DNA of 64,000 bases, from positions 3,680,203 through 3,744,202 of the forward strand of contig NZ_CM011002.1 of assembly GCF_000158095.2 (NCBI RefSeq). The letters are read 5' to 3'. The notes below the pieces were generated by a model, which was not told the DNA's origin, did no database searches, and saw only the letters and a list, made by a program, of their open reading frames with translations. The translations under genes and the position numbers were made by a program. Position 1 is the stretch's first letter; every line of letters begins with the position of its first letter. Of the stretch, positions 7,936 through 17,009 are shown piece after piece. The stretch is from Roseibium alexandrii DFL-11 (GTDB lineage Bacteria > Pseudomonadota > Alphaproteobacteria > Rhizobiales > Stappiaceae).

Positions 7936-10314
7936 ATGAAAGCGCTCAAAAACTGGACCCTGACCGAGCAGTCCGAGAATGGCATCAAGCTTCTTGTCGA
8001 AGGGCGGCACCAGCTTATCATCCAAGTTCTGGAGCAGACCCTCATCCGGGTGTCCCTTCTGAAAGACGGTGTTCACCGGCTGGACCGGACCTGGGCAATT
8101 GCCCCGAATGGCGATGTTCCCTGGGAAGGGCGCTCTCGCGAGGATCTCAGCGGTTTCACTTGTCCGGGATTTTCATTCACCCAAGAGAACAATCGGCCAC
8201 AACTCACGACAGACTGTCTGCGTCTGACCGTCGAAACACCTTTGGCACTCGTCTGGGCGTGCCGGGAAACGGCAACTGCCGATTGGCAGGAAATCGCCCG
8301 GGACCGCCCGCAGGACGCCTACATGCTGGGCCGCCACGATCACCGGAAATCTCACTTCATGCGCCGGTTTGACGGCGAGCGCTATTACGGCCTGGGCGAG
8401 AAAACCGGTTCCCTGGAAAGGTCCGGGCGCCGCTTCGAGATGCGAAACCTCGATGCGATGGGGTATGATGCCCGAACCACCGACCCGCTTTACAAGCACA
8501 TTCCCTTCACCATCACGGACCGCGGCCCGCTCGGCGCTTATGGGCTTTACTACGACACGCTCGCCCATTGCTGGTTCGATCTTGGGAACGAGAAGGACAA
8601 CTATCACCCTGCATTCCGCGCATTCCGTGCCTCAGATGGAGAACTCGACTACTATTTTTCGTGGGCACCGTCTGTGCTGGAGGTCGTGAAACGCCAGCAC
8701 TGGCTCACCGGCGGCACAGCCTTCATGCCGCGCTGGGGCTTGGGCTATTCCGGTTCAACGATGGCGTATACGGATTCGGAAAACGCCCAGGAACGGCTGG
8801 AAAGGTTTTTGGCAAAACTCGCCGAAGAAGATATGCCTTGCGACAGTTTTCAGATGTCCTCCGGCTATACTGCCATCAAGGGAAAGCGGTATGTCTTTCA
8901 CTGGAACACGGATCGCTTTCCGAATGTTCGTGCGCTCACCAACGCCTATGCCGATGCCGACATTAATTTGATCGCCAACATCAAGCCGGTCCTTCTGGAC
9001 GATCACCCGTTATATGATGAGGTCGAAACGGCAGGTCTTTTCATCAAGGACAGTGAGACCGGCGCTCCGGAGCAATCGCCATTTTGGGACGGAAACGGAT
9101 CGCATCTCGACTTCACCAATCCGGAAGCCATTGCCTGGTGGCAGAATAATCTGAAAGAAAAGCTGTTCGACAAAGGCATTTCCAGCACCTGGAACGACAA
9201 CAATGAATATGAAGTCTGGGACGACGAGGCTGTTTGCACCGGTTTTGGCAAAGAAATCCCCGTTGGTCTGATCCGCCCGTTGCACAGCCAGCTGATGACC
9301 CGCGCATCCTATGATGCGCAGGTCGCGGATCAGCCGGCAAAGCGCCCCTATCTGATTTCCCGTTGCGCCGCACCGGGTACACAGCGCTACGCCCAAACCT
9401 GGACCGGCGACAATTACACTAGCTGGGACACGCTTCGTTGGAACATTCCGATGGGCCTCGGGCTCAGCCTTTCGGGCTTTTACAATATCGGCCACGATGT
9501 CGGCGGTTTTGCCGGTCCGAAGCCGGAACCGGAGCTGTTTCTCCGCTGGGTCCAGAACGGGATCTTCCATCCTCGCTTCACGATCCACTCCTGGAATGAC
9601 GACGGCACTGCCAATGAAGCCTGGATGTATCCGGAGATCACCCCGCTGATCCGCAAGGCTCTCAAGTTCCGGGCCCAGCTAATCCCGTATCTCTACACAC
9701 TTCTATACCGGGCCGTTACCGACGGCGAACCGATGTTGCGCCCCTTGTGGCTGGATTTTCCTGAAGATCAGCTGGCGCAAGCCTCCGAGTTCGAGTTCCT
9801 TTTTGGGACCGATCTGCTCGTCGCGACGGTTATTGAAAAAGGCGCGGAGAGCCGCTCAGTTCCCCTGCCGGCGTGTACGGAAGGCTGGTGGGATTTTGCA
9901 GGAACAACGTGGTATCCGGGCGGGCAGATGTTGAACGTGCCAGTCAATCAAGACACTATTCCGCTATTCGTCCGTGGCGGCACGGTTTTACCGACGGCCG
10001 GTCCGAATACGCGCAGTACGGCACAGACTGACAAGACACGAACCTGGCGAATATACCCGCAGAACCCGGATGCCCCGACGCGCGAGAGCCGTGCTTATGA
10101 TGATGACGGTGTCTCTGCCAATGCCCTTGCCTCAGACCATTGTCTGACACGCATGACCCTGTCACGAAACAGCGCAACGGTTATGCTGAACTGGTACATG
10201 AGCGGCACTTACAAGCCTGCCTATGATCAAGTCGACCTCTGGCTTGCTGGCTCATCTCCGCTAGTTGTCAACGGAGCTCCGACCAGTACGGAGACACCCC
10301 TTTTCTTTGTTTGA
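7936..10314 (+). CDS. glycoside hydrolase family 31 (alpha-glycosidase type)
   Basis: The ATG at 7936 gives 792 residues. The open frame extends upstream to 7192 but that part lies inside dctM and is not used. The protein has an N-terminal beta-sandwich (about 1-250), a TIM barrel (about 255-610) and C-terminal beta domains. The likely nucleophile is D421 in TWNDNNEY, where most GH31 alpha-glucosidases have WNDMNEP. The acid/base is D492 in WTGDN. The substrate loop FYNIGHDVGGFAGPKPEPELF follows. No signal peptide is visible, so it acts in the cytoplasm. Co-transcription with the uronate genes suggests it removes an alpha-linked sugar from an imported uronic-acid oligosaccharide. Activity (glucosidase, xylosidase or other) cannot be fixed from sequence. 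Confidence 0.88.
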   Translation: MKALKNWTLTEQSENGIKLLVEGRHQLIIQVLEQTLIRVSLLKDGVHRLDRTWAIAPNGDVPWEGRSREDLSGFTCPGFSFTQENNRPQLTTDCLRLTVETPLALVWACRETATADWQEIARDRPQDAYMLGRHDHRKSHFMRRFDGERYYGLGEKTGSLERSGRRFEMRNLDAMGYDARTTDPLYKHIPFTITDRGPLGAYGLYYDTLAHCWFDLGNEKDNYHPAFRAFRASDGELDYYFSWAPSVLEVVKRQHWLTGGTAFMPRWGLGYSGSTMAYTDSENAQERLERFLAKLAEEDMPCDSFQMSSGYTAIKGKRYVFHWNTDRFPNVRALTNAYADADINLIANIKPVLLDDHPLYDEVETAGLFIKDSETGAPEQSPFWDGNGSHLDFTNPEAIAWWQNNLKEKLFDKGISSTWNDNNEYEVWDDEAVCTGFGKEIPVGLIRPLHSQLMTRASYDAQVADQPAKRPYLISRCAAPGTQRYAQTWTGDNYTSWDTLRWNIPMGLGLSLSGFYNIGHDVGGFAGPKPEPELFLRWVQNGIFHPRFTIHSWNDDGTANEAWMYPEITPLIRKALKFRAQLIPYLYTLLYRAVTDGEPMLRPLWLDFPEDQLAQASEFEFLFGTDLLVATVIEKGAESRSVPLPACTEGWWDFAGTTWYPGGQMLNVPVNQDTIPLFVRGGTVLPTAGPNTRSTAQTDKTRTWRIYPQNPDAPTRESRAYDDDGVSANALASDHCLTRMTLSRNSATVMLNWYMSGTYKPAYDQVDLWLAGSSPLVVNGAPTSTETPLFFV

Positions 10315-10325
10315 GTATTTAAATT

Positions 10326-11753
10326 ATGTCCGTGAACCTCTCCCTCCCTGACTATGATCGCAGCCTACTTAAAATCCGCGTTTTTCATATCGGGTTTGGT
10401 GCCTTTGCCAAAGCGCATACCGCGGTCTTTCAAGACGAACTGTTGTGCCAGAGTAAAAGCGACTGGGGCATGGCGGTTGCCCGATTGAATTCGGGTGCAG
10501 ACGAACTCTCCGCGCTTGATAAGGCGGGTGGTTTGTTCACGGTCGGCGAAATGTCTGACGATGCCCTTGCGCTTAGGCAAGTCGGTGCCGTGATCAAGAC
10601 ACTGCATCCCAATCGCGATGGCATCGACGCACTTATTGCCCAGATCTGTGACCCGGATCTACACGTCGTCACTTTGACGATCACGGAGAAGGGCTACGGC
10701 CTCACTCGCGGGCGCCTCGATCTTGAAAATGCTGGCATCGCGGCCGACCTGAAACAGCCAACCGATCCCAAGACGGCAATCGGCCTTCTTGTCGAGGGCC
10801 TGCGCCTGAGAAGCCAACGAAAGCTCCCCGGGCTCACAATTCTGTCCTGCGATAATCTCCCTGCAAATGGCAAACTCTGCGGAACGGCCGTCCTCGAGTT
10901 TGCCGAAAAGCGGGACCCCGAACTGAAAGACTGGATCTTCGAAAACTGCCGGTTTCCCTGTTCCATGGTCGACCGCATCACGCCGGCCATGACCGAGGCG
11001 TCTTTTGAGAAACTGGCTGGCGCGCTCGGCACATCCGACCCCAACGGCATCTTGTGTGAACCGTTCAAGCAGTGGGTGATTGAAGATAGTTTTGCCGGAG
11101 AAAAGCCAAACTGGGATCTGGCGGGCGCGCGTTTTGTTCCCGACGTCGAACCCTATGAAGATATCAAGCTGCGCATGCTGAACGGCAGCCACTCCTTCCT
11201 GGCGTATCTCGGCGCTCTTGCAGGCAAGGAGACGATTGCCGATTGCATGGCTGATCCTGTCTTCAAAACCGCGACCCAAAACCTCATGATGGGCGAACAA
11301 GCTCCAACATTGTCCGTTCCGGGTGGCTTCGATATCTCTGCCTACGGCGACGAACTGATCGCGCGTTTTTCCAATCAGGCCCTTCGTCACAGAACCACGC
11401 AAATCGCATTAGACGGCAGCCAGAAACTGCCGCAACGGCTTTTGGCGCCAATCAGACGTCATATTGAAGCAGACCGGCCCTGGCCGCTGTCTGCTTTGGC
11501 GGTCGCCGGCTGGATGCGATACTGCCGGGGCACTTCAGAGACCGGTGCAGACCTGCCCGTCAACGATCCGCATGCCAGCCGAATATCTGAACTTGTCGCG
11601 GGGTCAGACGATGAGGATTATGTGCTTAACATGATGTTGCTGGCCGGTATTTTCGGCTCTGATCTTCCAGCAGAGCCAGCATTTGTAAAGCAAGTAACAC
11701 ACGCCTACAAAACACTGAAACACGACGGTGTGCGCGCAGCACTGGCAGCGTAG
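10326..11753 (+). CDS. uxuB: fructuronate reductase (mannitol dehydrogenase family)
   Basis: The 475-residue protein belongs to the polyol-specific long-chain dehydrogenases. It has a Rossmann start VFHIGFGAFAKAHTAVFQDEL (about 18-38), TLTITEKGY (about 118-126), SCDNLPANG (about 178-186), the family signature PCSMVDRITP (about 216-225), and the catalytic pattern K281-x4-N286-x2-H289. It reduces D-fructuronate to D-mannonate with NADH, linking UxaC to UxuA. Members of this family also include mannitol and arabinitol dehydrogenases, but the position between GH31 and uxaC and the divergent uxuA favour fructuronate. It starts 11 bases after the GH31 stop and is part of the rightward arm. Confidence 0.9.
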   Translation: MSVNLSLPDYDRSLLKIRVFHIGFGAFAKAHTAVFQDELLCQSKSDWGMAVARLNSGADELSALDKAGGLFTVGEMSDDALALRQVGAVIKTLHPNRDGIDALIAQICDPDLHVVTLTITEKGYGLTRGRLDLENAGIAADLKQPTDPKTAIGLLVEGLRLRSQRKLPGLTILSCDNLPANGKLCGTAVLEFAEKRDPELKDWIFENCRFPCSMVDRITPAMTEASFEKLAGALGTSDPNGILCEPFKQWVIEDSFAGEKPNWDLAGARFVPDVEPYEDIKLRMLNGSHSFLAYLGALAGKETIADCMADPVFKTATQNLMMGEQAPTLSVPGGFDISAYGDELIARFSNQALRHRTTQIALDGSQKLPQRLLAPIRRHIEADRPWPLSALAVAGWMRYCRGTSETGADLPVNDPHASRISELVAGSDDEDYVLNMMLLAGIFGSDLPAEPAFVKQVTHAYKTLKHDGVRAALAA

Positions 11754-11769
11754 CACCAAGGACCTTTTT

Positions 11770-13182
11770 ATGACTGCACCCTTTCTCGGCCCGGACTTTC
11801 TGCTTGATACCGCGGCCAGCCGTCGCCTTTACCATGACGTTGCCAAGCATCTGCCGATTGTCGACTTTCACAATCATCTGGATCCGGCGGCCATTGCAAA
11901 AAACAAATCCTGGCGGTCGATTGGTGAAATCTGGCTGGAGGGCGATCACTATAAATGGCGGGCCATGCGTTGGAACGGGGTGCCTGAAGAACTCGTCACA
12001 GGTGCAGCGGACTATCGGGACAAATTCGATGCCTTCGCGCAGACCATCCCTCATTGCCTGGGCAATCCGCTCTATCACTGGACCCATCTGGAACTGCAGC
12101 GCTACTTTCAATGGGATGGCGTTTTCGGACCCGACACCGCGGATGAAGTCTGGGAGCTCGCCAATGCTGCCCTAACGCAACCCAGCCGCAGTGCCCAGGG
12201 TCTGCTGACTGCCATGAACGTTGAATATGTGGGCACGACAGACGACCCGACGGACGATCTTGCGTGGCATGCCGCTCTGAAGTCCGATCCGGACTTTACG
12301 GTTCCAGTGGCCCCAAGTTTCAGGCCGGACAAAGCCCTCGTTCCGACAGCCCCTGGATTTGCTGCCTATTGCCGCAAACTGGGCGAGGCCAGCGGCATTG
12401 CAGTCGACAGTTTCGATACGTTGATCGCAGCCTTGCTCAAACGACTCGACTTTTTTGTGTCTCTTGGCTGCAAGGCGGCGGATCACGGTCTCAACGATCT
12501 GCCGGCCTTTGAAAAGCGTCCTCCCCGGGAACTTGATATCATTCTGAGGAGCGGACAAAACGGCTGGCCCATGTCGGCACAAGATGCGGCTGACTTCAAA
12601 GCAGCCGTGCTGATTGAACTGGGTGAAGCCTATGCTGAGCGCGGCATCGTCATGCAGTACCACATTGGTGTCTTGCGCAATCAGAACTCCCGCCTATTCA
12701 GGGCTCTTGGCCCCGATGTTGGGGGCGATTGCATGTCAGATTCCGGGATCGGTGAGTCCCTCAATTCCGTGCTCGACCTGATCAATTCCCGAAAAGGCCT
12801 TCCGCGCACCATCCTTTATGCGCTCAACCCGATCCACAACGAGATGCTGGTGACGATTGCCGGTAACTTCCAGGACGGATCTGAGCCGGGGAAAGTCCAG
12901 GCAGGGCCAGGCTGGTGGTACAATGATCAGCTGGACGGGATGGAACGGCAGCTCACGCAAGTTGCCCAGATGGGCCTTCTCTCACGCTTTGTCGGGATGC
13001 TGACCGATTCCCGGTCTTTCCTTTCGTTCCCAAGGCACGAATATTATCGGCGGCTTGTTTGCCGGATGGTCGGCCGTTGGGTCGAGGATGGGTCTATCCC
13101 CGCCCATAAAGAGCTGAGCGACGGCCTTATCCGCCGCATCAGCTACGAAAACGCCCGGGACTGGTTCTTGCCCGAAGCATAA
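11770..13182 (+). CDS. uxaC: glucuronate isomerase UxaC
   Basis: The ATG at 11770 gives 470 residues, the usual UxaC length. The open frame runs 14 codons further upstream, into the end of uxuB, without a better start. Signatures include IVDFHNHLDP with H34 and H36 near the amidohydrolase-type metal site, EGDHYKWRAMRWNGV (about 57-71), YHWTHLELQRYF (about 99-110) and GVLRNQNSRLF (about 299-309). UxaC converts D-glucuronate to D-fructuronate, or galacturonate to tagaturonate, in the cytoplasm. It is the last gene of the rightward arm and meets the ridA gene of the next operon tail to tail, only six bases apart, with no obvious terminator between. Confidence 0.95.
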   Translation: MTAPFLGPDFLLDTAASRRLYHDVAKHLPIVDFHNHLDPAAIAKNKSWRSIGEIWLEGDHYKWRAMRWNGVPEELVTGAADYRDKFDAFAQTIPHCLGNPLYHWTHLELQRYFQWDGVFGPDTADEVWELANAALTQPSRSAQGLLTAMNVEYVGTTDDPTDDLAWHAALKSDPDFTVPVAPSFRPDKALVPTAPGFAAYCRKLGEASGIAVDSFDTLIAALLKRLDFFVSLGCKAADHGLNDLPAFEKRPPRELDIILRSGQNGWPMSAQDAADFKAAVLIELGEAYAERGIVMQYHIGVLRNQNSRLFRALGPDVGGDCMSDSGIGESLNSVLDLINSRKGLPRTILYALNPIHNEMLVTIAGNFQDGSEPGKVQAGPGWWYNDQLDGMERQLTQVAQMGLLSRFVGMLTDSRSFLSFPRHEYYRRLVCRMVGRWVEDGSIPAHKELSDGLIRRISYENARDWFLPEA

Positions 13183-13188
13183 AAATCA

Positions 13189-13584
13189 TCAACCGATCTC
13201 GGCCGTCGCCTCGATTTCGACCAAGGCTTCATCTTCGATCAGGCCGGCGACCACGACCATCGACATTGCCGGAAAATGGCGGCCCATGACCTTACGGTAG
13301 ATCGCGCCAATTTCGCTCTGACGGGCGAGGTATTCCTTCTTGTCGGTCACAAACCAGGTCAAACGGACGATATCCTCCGCCTTACCGCCCGCTGCCAGAA
13401 CGACATCAAGAATGTTCCTGAGCGCCTGTTCCATCTGACCGATGAAATCGTGGGTCTCAAAAACCTGATCGGCATTCCAGCCGATCTGACCGCCGATATG
13501 CAAAACGCCCTTGCGGCTTAATACACCGTTGGCATACCCCTTTGCCGGGGCCCAGCCGTCGGGATGAATGATTTTGTGGCTCAT
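13189..13584 (-). CDS. ridA: RidA/YjgF-family imine deaminase
   Basis: The 131-residue protein has the RidA pattern: YANGVLSRKGVLHIGGQIG near residues 17-35, a QMEQALRNILDVVLAAGG helix (about 50-67), VRLTWFVTDKKEY, and FPAMSMVVVAGLIEDEALVEIEATAEIG at the end with the typical E-x-E. RidA proteins are trimeric and hydrolyse reactive enamines/imines to ketones and ammonia. Archetypal RidA has an arginine in that C-terminal strand, here replaced by Gly-Leu, so this is a divergent subgroup. It is the last gene of the anthranilate operon, 43 bases after livF. The dearomatised product of 2-aminobenzoyl-CoA is itself an enamine, so RidA may help remove its amino group. That role is inferred. Confidence 0.85.
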   Translation of the reverse strand: MSHKIIHPDGWAPAKGYANGVLSRKGVLHIGGQIGWNADQVFETHDFIGQMEQALRNILDVVLAAGGKAEDIVRLTWFVTDKKEYLARQSEIGAIYRKVMGRHFPAMSMVVVAGLIEDEALVEIEATAEIG

Positions 13585-13627
13585 AATGCGTCTTTCTTAT
13601 TTGCCCGGGACTTAAGAGACAGACTCC

Positions 13628-14317
13628 CTAGATCCCGAGATATTTTTCTCCGGTCTCCGCGTCCAAATCCGCCATCCGGCCTGACCAGACCGTTCGGCCC
13701 CGTTCCAGAATGACACCCTGATCGGCGACCTGCTGCAGCTCTTTCAAAGACTTGTCGACCAAGAGGATCGACAATCCACTGCTGTTCTTCAGATGGCTAA
13801 TGGCCGCCCAGATTTCCTGCCGGATGATCGGCGCAAGGCCTTCTGTCGCCTCATCCAGGATGACGAGGATCGGATTGGTCATCAGCGCCCTGCCGATCGC
13901 CAGCATTTGCTGCTCCCCGCCAGACAGCGAGGCCGCCTTCTGGTTCCGGCGCTCGGCCAGACGCGGAAACAGCTCCGCGACCTTGGCGAAATCCCAGGTA
14001 CCGGGACGAGCCGCAGCAGTCAGGTTCTCCTCAACCGACAGATCGGCAAAGCAGCGCCGGCCCTCCGGCACCAGCCCCACACCAAGGCGCGCGACCTTGT
14101 GGCTTGGCATGCCGCCAATCACCTTGTCCTTGAACCGGATTTCTCCGCCGGACGGTAACATGCCGCAAATCGTCTTGACGGTTGTTGACTTGCCCATGCC
14201 GTTTCGGCCCATCAATGCGACCACTTCGCCTTCGCCGATTGACAAGGACACGTCAAACAGTGCCTGACTGGGGCCATAACTGGCCGTGACATTGGAGAGA
14301 GCCAAAAGCGCGCTCAT
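13628..14317 (-). CDS. livF: branched-chain-type ABC transporter ATP-binding protein LivF
   Basis: The 229-residue ATPase has a Walker A at GRNGMGKST (about 37-45), a Q-loop region, the signature LSGGEQQML (about 132-140) and Walker B ILVILDEATEGLAP (about 151-164). The short C-terminus and ATEGLAP sequence are typical of LivF rather than LivG. It energises import by the LivHM channel at the cytoplasmic face of the inner membrane. It overlaps livG by four bases. The cluster lies downstream of the 2-aminobenzoate-CoA ligase in one operon, so the imported compound is probably anthranilate or a related aromatic acid, as for other HAAT-family transporters linked to aromatic catabolism. Confidence 0.93.
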   Translation of the reverse strand: MSALLALSNVTASYGPSQALFDVSLSIGEGEVVALMGRNGMGKSTTVKTICGMLPSGGEIRFKDKVIGGMPSHKVARLGVGLVPEGRRCFADLSVEENLTAAARPGTWDFAKVAELFPRLAERRNQKAASLSGGEQQMLAIGRALMTNPILVILDEATEGLAPIIRQEIWAAISHLKNSSGLSILLVDKSLKELQQVADQGVILERGRTVWSGRMADLDAETGEKYLGI

Positions 14318-15063
14318 GCTTCGTCTCCCAGATAAGCATCGCGCACATCTTTGTTGGCGCGGATTTCTTCAACTGTGCCGGTTGCGATGACTTTGCCGTA
14401 GACCAGCACGCTGATCCGATCGGCCAATGCAAAAACGGCGTCCATGTCGTGCTCGACCAAAAGGATCGGCGCCTGATGGCGGAGATCGCCAAGAAACTCG
14501 GTAAGCCGCTTGGAGCCTTCCGTACCGAGGCCGGCCATGGGTTCATCCATCACGAAGGCTTTCGGCTTCAATGTCAGGGCAACGGCCACTTCCAGCTGAC
14601 GTCTCTGACCGTGGCTGAGTTCTGCCGTGCGTGTCTTTGCATGATCTTGAAGACCGACGCGCTCCAGCGCTTCCATAGCGGTGTCCAAAAGGTCCTTGTC
14701 TTTAAGAACCGGCTTGAAAAATCGCCATGGGTTTCCCTGTCCCCCAAGCGCGCCCAGCACCGCATTTTGAAGAACAGTGTCTTCCATCGCGAGCGCCGAG
14801 ATCTGGAAGGTCCGTCCGAGCCCGACGCGTGCCCGCAGTTCCGTTGGCAGATCGGTGACGTCCTCCCCCAACAGCTTCACCGTTCCGGTATCCGGCTTGA
14901 GACCGCCGCAGATCTGCTTGATCAAGGTCGACTTGCCAGCCCCGTTCGGTCCGATGATCGCGTGGATTTCTCCAGCCATCAGATCAATGGAAACATCGTC
15001 ACTGGCCTTCAGCGCTCCGAAGCTCTTGGAGATGCCTTGCGTTGCGAGAATTGCCTCAGTCAT
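14314..15063 (-). CDS. livG: branched-chain-type ABC transporter ATP-binding protein LivG
   Basis: The start is the ATG complementary to 15061-15063. The frame is open further upstream but that part is shadow inside livM. The 249-residue protein has Walker A at GPNGAGKSTL (about 38-47), a GLGRTFQ Q-loop (about 85-91), the signature LSHGQRRQLEVA (about 143-154) and Walker B AFVMDEPMAGLG (about 162-173). Its final segment (DVRDAYLGDEA) matches the LivG C-terminus. It forms the ATPase pair with LivF and overlaps livM by eight bases, so translation is coupled. Substrate is inferred from the anthranilate genes upstream. Confidence 0.93.
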   Translation of the reverse strand: MTEAILATQGISKSFGALKASDDVSIDLMAGEIHAIIGPNGAGKSTLIKQICGGLKPDTGTVKLLGEDVTDLPTELRARVGLGRTFQISALAMEDTVLQNAVLGALGGQGNPWRFFKPVLKDKDLLDTAMEALERVGLQDHAKTRTAELSHGQRRQLEVAVALTLKPKAFVMDEPMAGLGTEGSKRLTEFLGDLRHQAPILLVEHDMDAVFALADRISVLVYGKVIATGTVEEIRANKDVRDAYLGDEA

Positions 15064-16039
15064 GTGCCACCTCCCGGCCAAGCAGCATGCCGATGATCCC
15101 GCCGCGTGCGAACAGCACGACACCCAGCAACAGGACACCCAAATAGATGTGCCAGTAATCGGACAGGTCCCCGAGGATGTGCTCAAGCGCCACAAAAACT
15201 ACGGCACCGACAACCGGCCCGTACAGCCGGCCAAGTCCGCCGAGAATAATGAAGATGATCAGCTCTCCGGACATCTGCCAGGAGAACATGGTCGGGCTGA
15301 CAAACCGGTTGAGATCGGCAAAAAGAGCCCCGGCGAGACCCGTGATCGCACCGGACAATACGAACGCAACCAGACGCAAGCGCATCGGGTTTAGACCAAC
15401 GGTTTCGACCCGGTCCGGCACTTGGCGTGCCGCATTGAGCGCAAGGCCAAAAGGTGATCGTTGCAACCGTGCGGCAAAGAACATCACCGCTGCGAGGATC
15501 ACAAAGCACACGGCATAGAACTGGATCGGAACGAGTGTGTTCACGCCCGGAAAGCCATTGCGGACATAGATCGACAGGCCGTCTTCACCGCCATAGGCAC
15601 TCCAACTGATCGCAAAGAAAAAGAACATCTGTCCGAATGCCAGCGTGATCATGATGAAGTAAACGCCGGAGGTTCTGAGTGACAAGAGACCGATGAAGTA
15701 GGCCACAACAGACGACAGAACCACGGCGACCAGCCAGATCACCGGCATGGATTTGGTGCCCTCGACAACGAACGGCCATTCCATCAATGGGGTGTAAGTC
15801 TGCGCATGATGGGCAAGGATACCCATTGCATAGCCGCCAATCCCGAAGAAGACAGCGTGTCCAAGGCTGACAAGGCCGCCAAGACCCAGGGCGATGTGCA
15901 GACCGACCGCCGCCAGCGCAAGAATGACAGCGCGGGTGGCAAGGGTCACGGTGAACGGCTCACCGGAATAATGCGCCCAGAGCGGAACGAGGGCCAGTGC
16001 GGCAAGCGCGGCCGAGTTGAACATTGTTTCCCGGGTCAT
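15056..16039 (-). CDS. livM: branched-chain-type ABC transporter permease LivM
   Basis: The 327-residue hydrophobic protein has about nine or ten membrane helices. It has the LivM-specific ALGLGGLVSLGHAVFFGIGGYAMGI segment (about 50-74) and the cytoplasmic loop LQRSPFGLALNAARQVPDRVETVGLNP (about 192-218), which couples to the ATPases. GLAGALFADLNRFVSP and IFIILGGLGRLYGPVVGA follow. It forms the inner-membrane channel with LivH and accepts substrate from the periplasmic binding protein encoded at 17010-18146. It overlaps livH by four bases and livG by eight. The operon position points to uptake of anthranilate rather than amino acids, but sequence alone cannot decide. Confidence 0.93.
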   Translation of the reverse strand: MTRETMFNSAALAALALVPLWAHYSGEPFTVTLATRAVILALAAVGLHIALGLGGLVSLGHAVFFGIGGYAMGILAHHAQTYTPLMEWPFVVEGTKSMPVIWLVAVVLSSVVAYFIGLLSLRTSGVYFIMITLAFGQMFFFFAISWSAYGGEDGLSIYVRNGFPGVNTLVPIQFYAVCFVILAAVMFFAARLQRSPFGLALNAARQVPDRVETVGLNPMRLRLVAFVLSGAITGLAGALFADLNRFVSPTMFSWQMSGELIIFIILGGLGRLYGPVVGAVVFVALEHILGDLSDYWHIYLGVLLLGVVLFARGGIIGMLLGREVAHD

Positions 16040-16956
16040 GCGCGCGCTCCAAACAGACCGGTTGGGCGCAACACAAGGACTGCAGCCATCAGGATGTAGA
16101 TCGCCATGGAGGCGATCGAAGATCCGATGGACGTGGCCGTTGCCGGACTGAAGAAGAGTTTCATCAGCTCAGGCAGGAAGATGCCGCCGAGTGTATCCGT
16201 GAGGCCAACCAGGATCGCGCCAATGAGCGCGCCCTTGATGGAGCCAATGCCGCCGATGACGATTACAACAAAAGCCAAAATCAACACAGGCTCGCCCATG
16301 CCGACTTGCACCGACTGGATTGCCCCAACGAGGGCTCCGGCAAGACCGGCAAGCGCTGCCCCCAGCGCAAAGACGATGGTGTAGAGCTTGGCAATGTCGA
16401 CACCGAGCGCTGCGATCATTTCCCGGTCGTTCTCCCCGGCCCTAATCTGAATCCCAAGGCGGGTGCGCGAAATCAGAAGGAACAAACCGGCAGCGACAAG
16501 CAATCCAACGATGATCAGCGTAAGGCGGTAAAGCGGATACTCAATACCGCCCGGAAGCGTCACCGGTCCGGACAGCGCATCGGGAATATCCAAAAAGAGC
16601 GGAAAAGAGCCGAACAGCCATCGTGTCCCTTCTGAAAAGATCAGGATCAGTGCGAAAGTCGCGAGTACTTGATCCAGGTGATCCTTAGTATAAAGCCGCC
16701 GGATGACGACAAGTTCGACAAGGGCTCCGGCTATGGCAGCTCCGGCCAGCGCCGCAATCAATCCCAGCAGGAATGATCCGGTTGCTCCGGCAACAGCTGC
16801 GGCGCAAAAGGCCCCGATCATGTAGAGCGATCCATGGGCCAGATTGATCAGCCCCATCACTCCGAAGATTAACGTCAGACCTGCGGCCATCAGGAACAAC
16901 ATGATCCCGAATTGGAGGCCGTTTAAAATCTGCTCTATCAGCAATATCAAAGACAT
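16036..16956 (-). CDS. livH: branched-chain-type ABC transporter permease LivH
   Basis: The ATG complementary to 16954-16956, preceded by a GGTGGA ribosome site, gives 306 residues. An in-frame extension of 15 codons upstream lacks support. The protein has about eight membrane helices and the LivH marks MSLILLIEQILNGLQFG at the start, GLTLIFGVMGLINLAHGSLYMIGAF (about 26-50), and the coupling loop RTRLGIQIRAGENDREMIAALGV (about 167-189). It pairs with LivM. It lies 53 bases after the binding protein gene and overlaps livM, so all five transporter genes are one unit within the anthranilate operon. Confidence 0.93.
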   Translation of the reverse strand: MSLILLIEQILNGLQFGIMLFLMAAGLTLIFGVMGLINLAHGSLYMIGAFCAAAVAGATGSFLLGLIAALAGAAIAGALVELVVIRRLYTKDHLDQVLATFALILIFSEGTRWLFGSFPLFLDIPDALSGPVTLPGGIEYPLYRLTLIIVGLLVAAGLFLLISRTRLGIQIRAGENDREMIAALGVDIAKLYTIVFALGAALAGLAGALVGAIQSVQVGMGEPVLILAFVVIVIGGIGSIKGALIGAILVGLTDTLGGIFLPELMKLFFSPATATSIGSSIASMAIYILMAAVLVLRPTGLFGARA

Positions 16957-17009
16957 GCAGTTCCACCCGAAAGCTGGCCCCGATCGAATGACCGAGGCCA
17001 AACATCACC

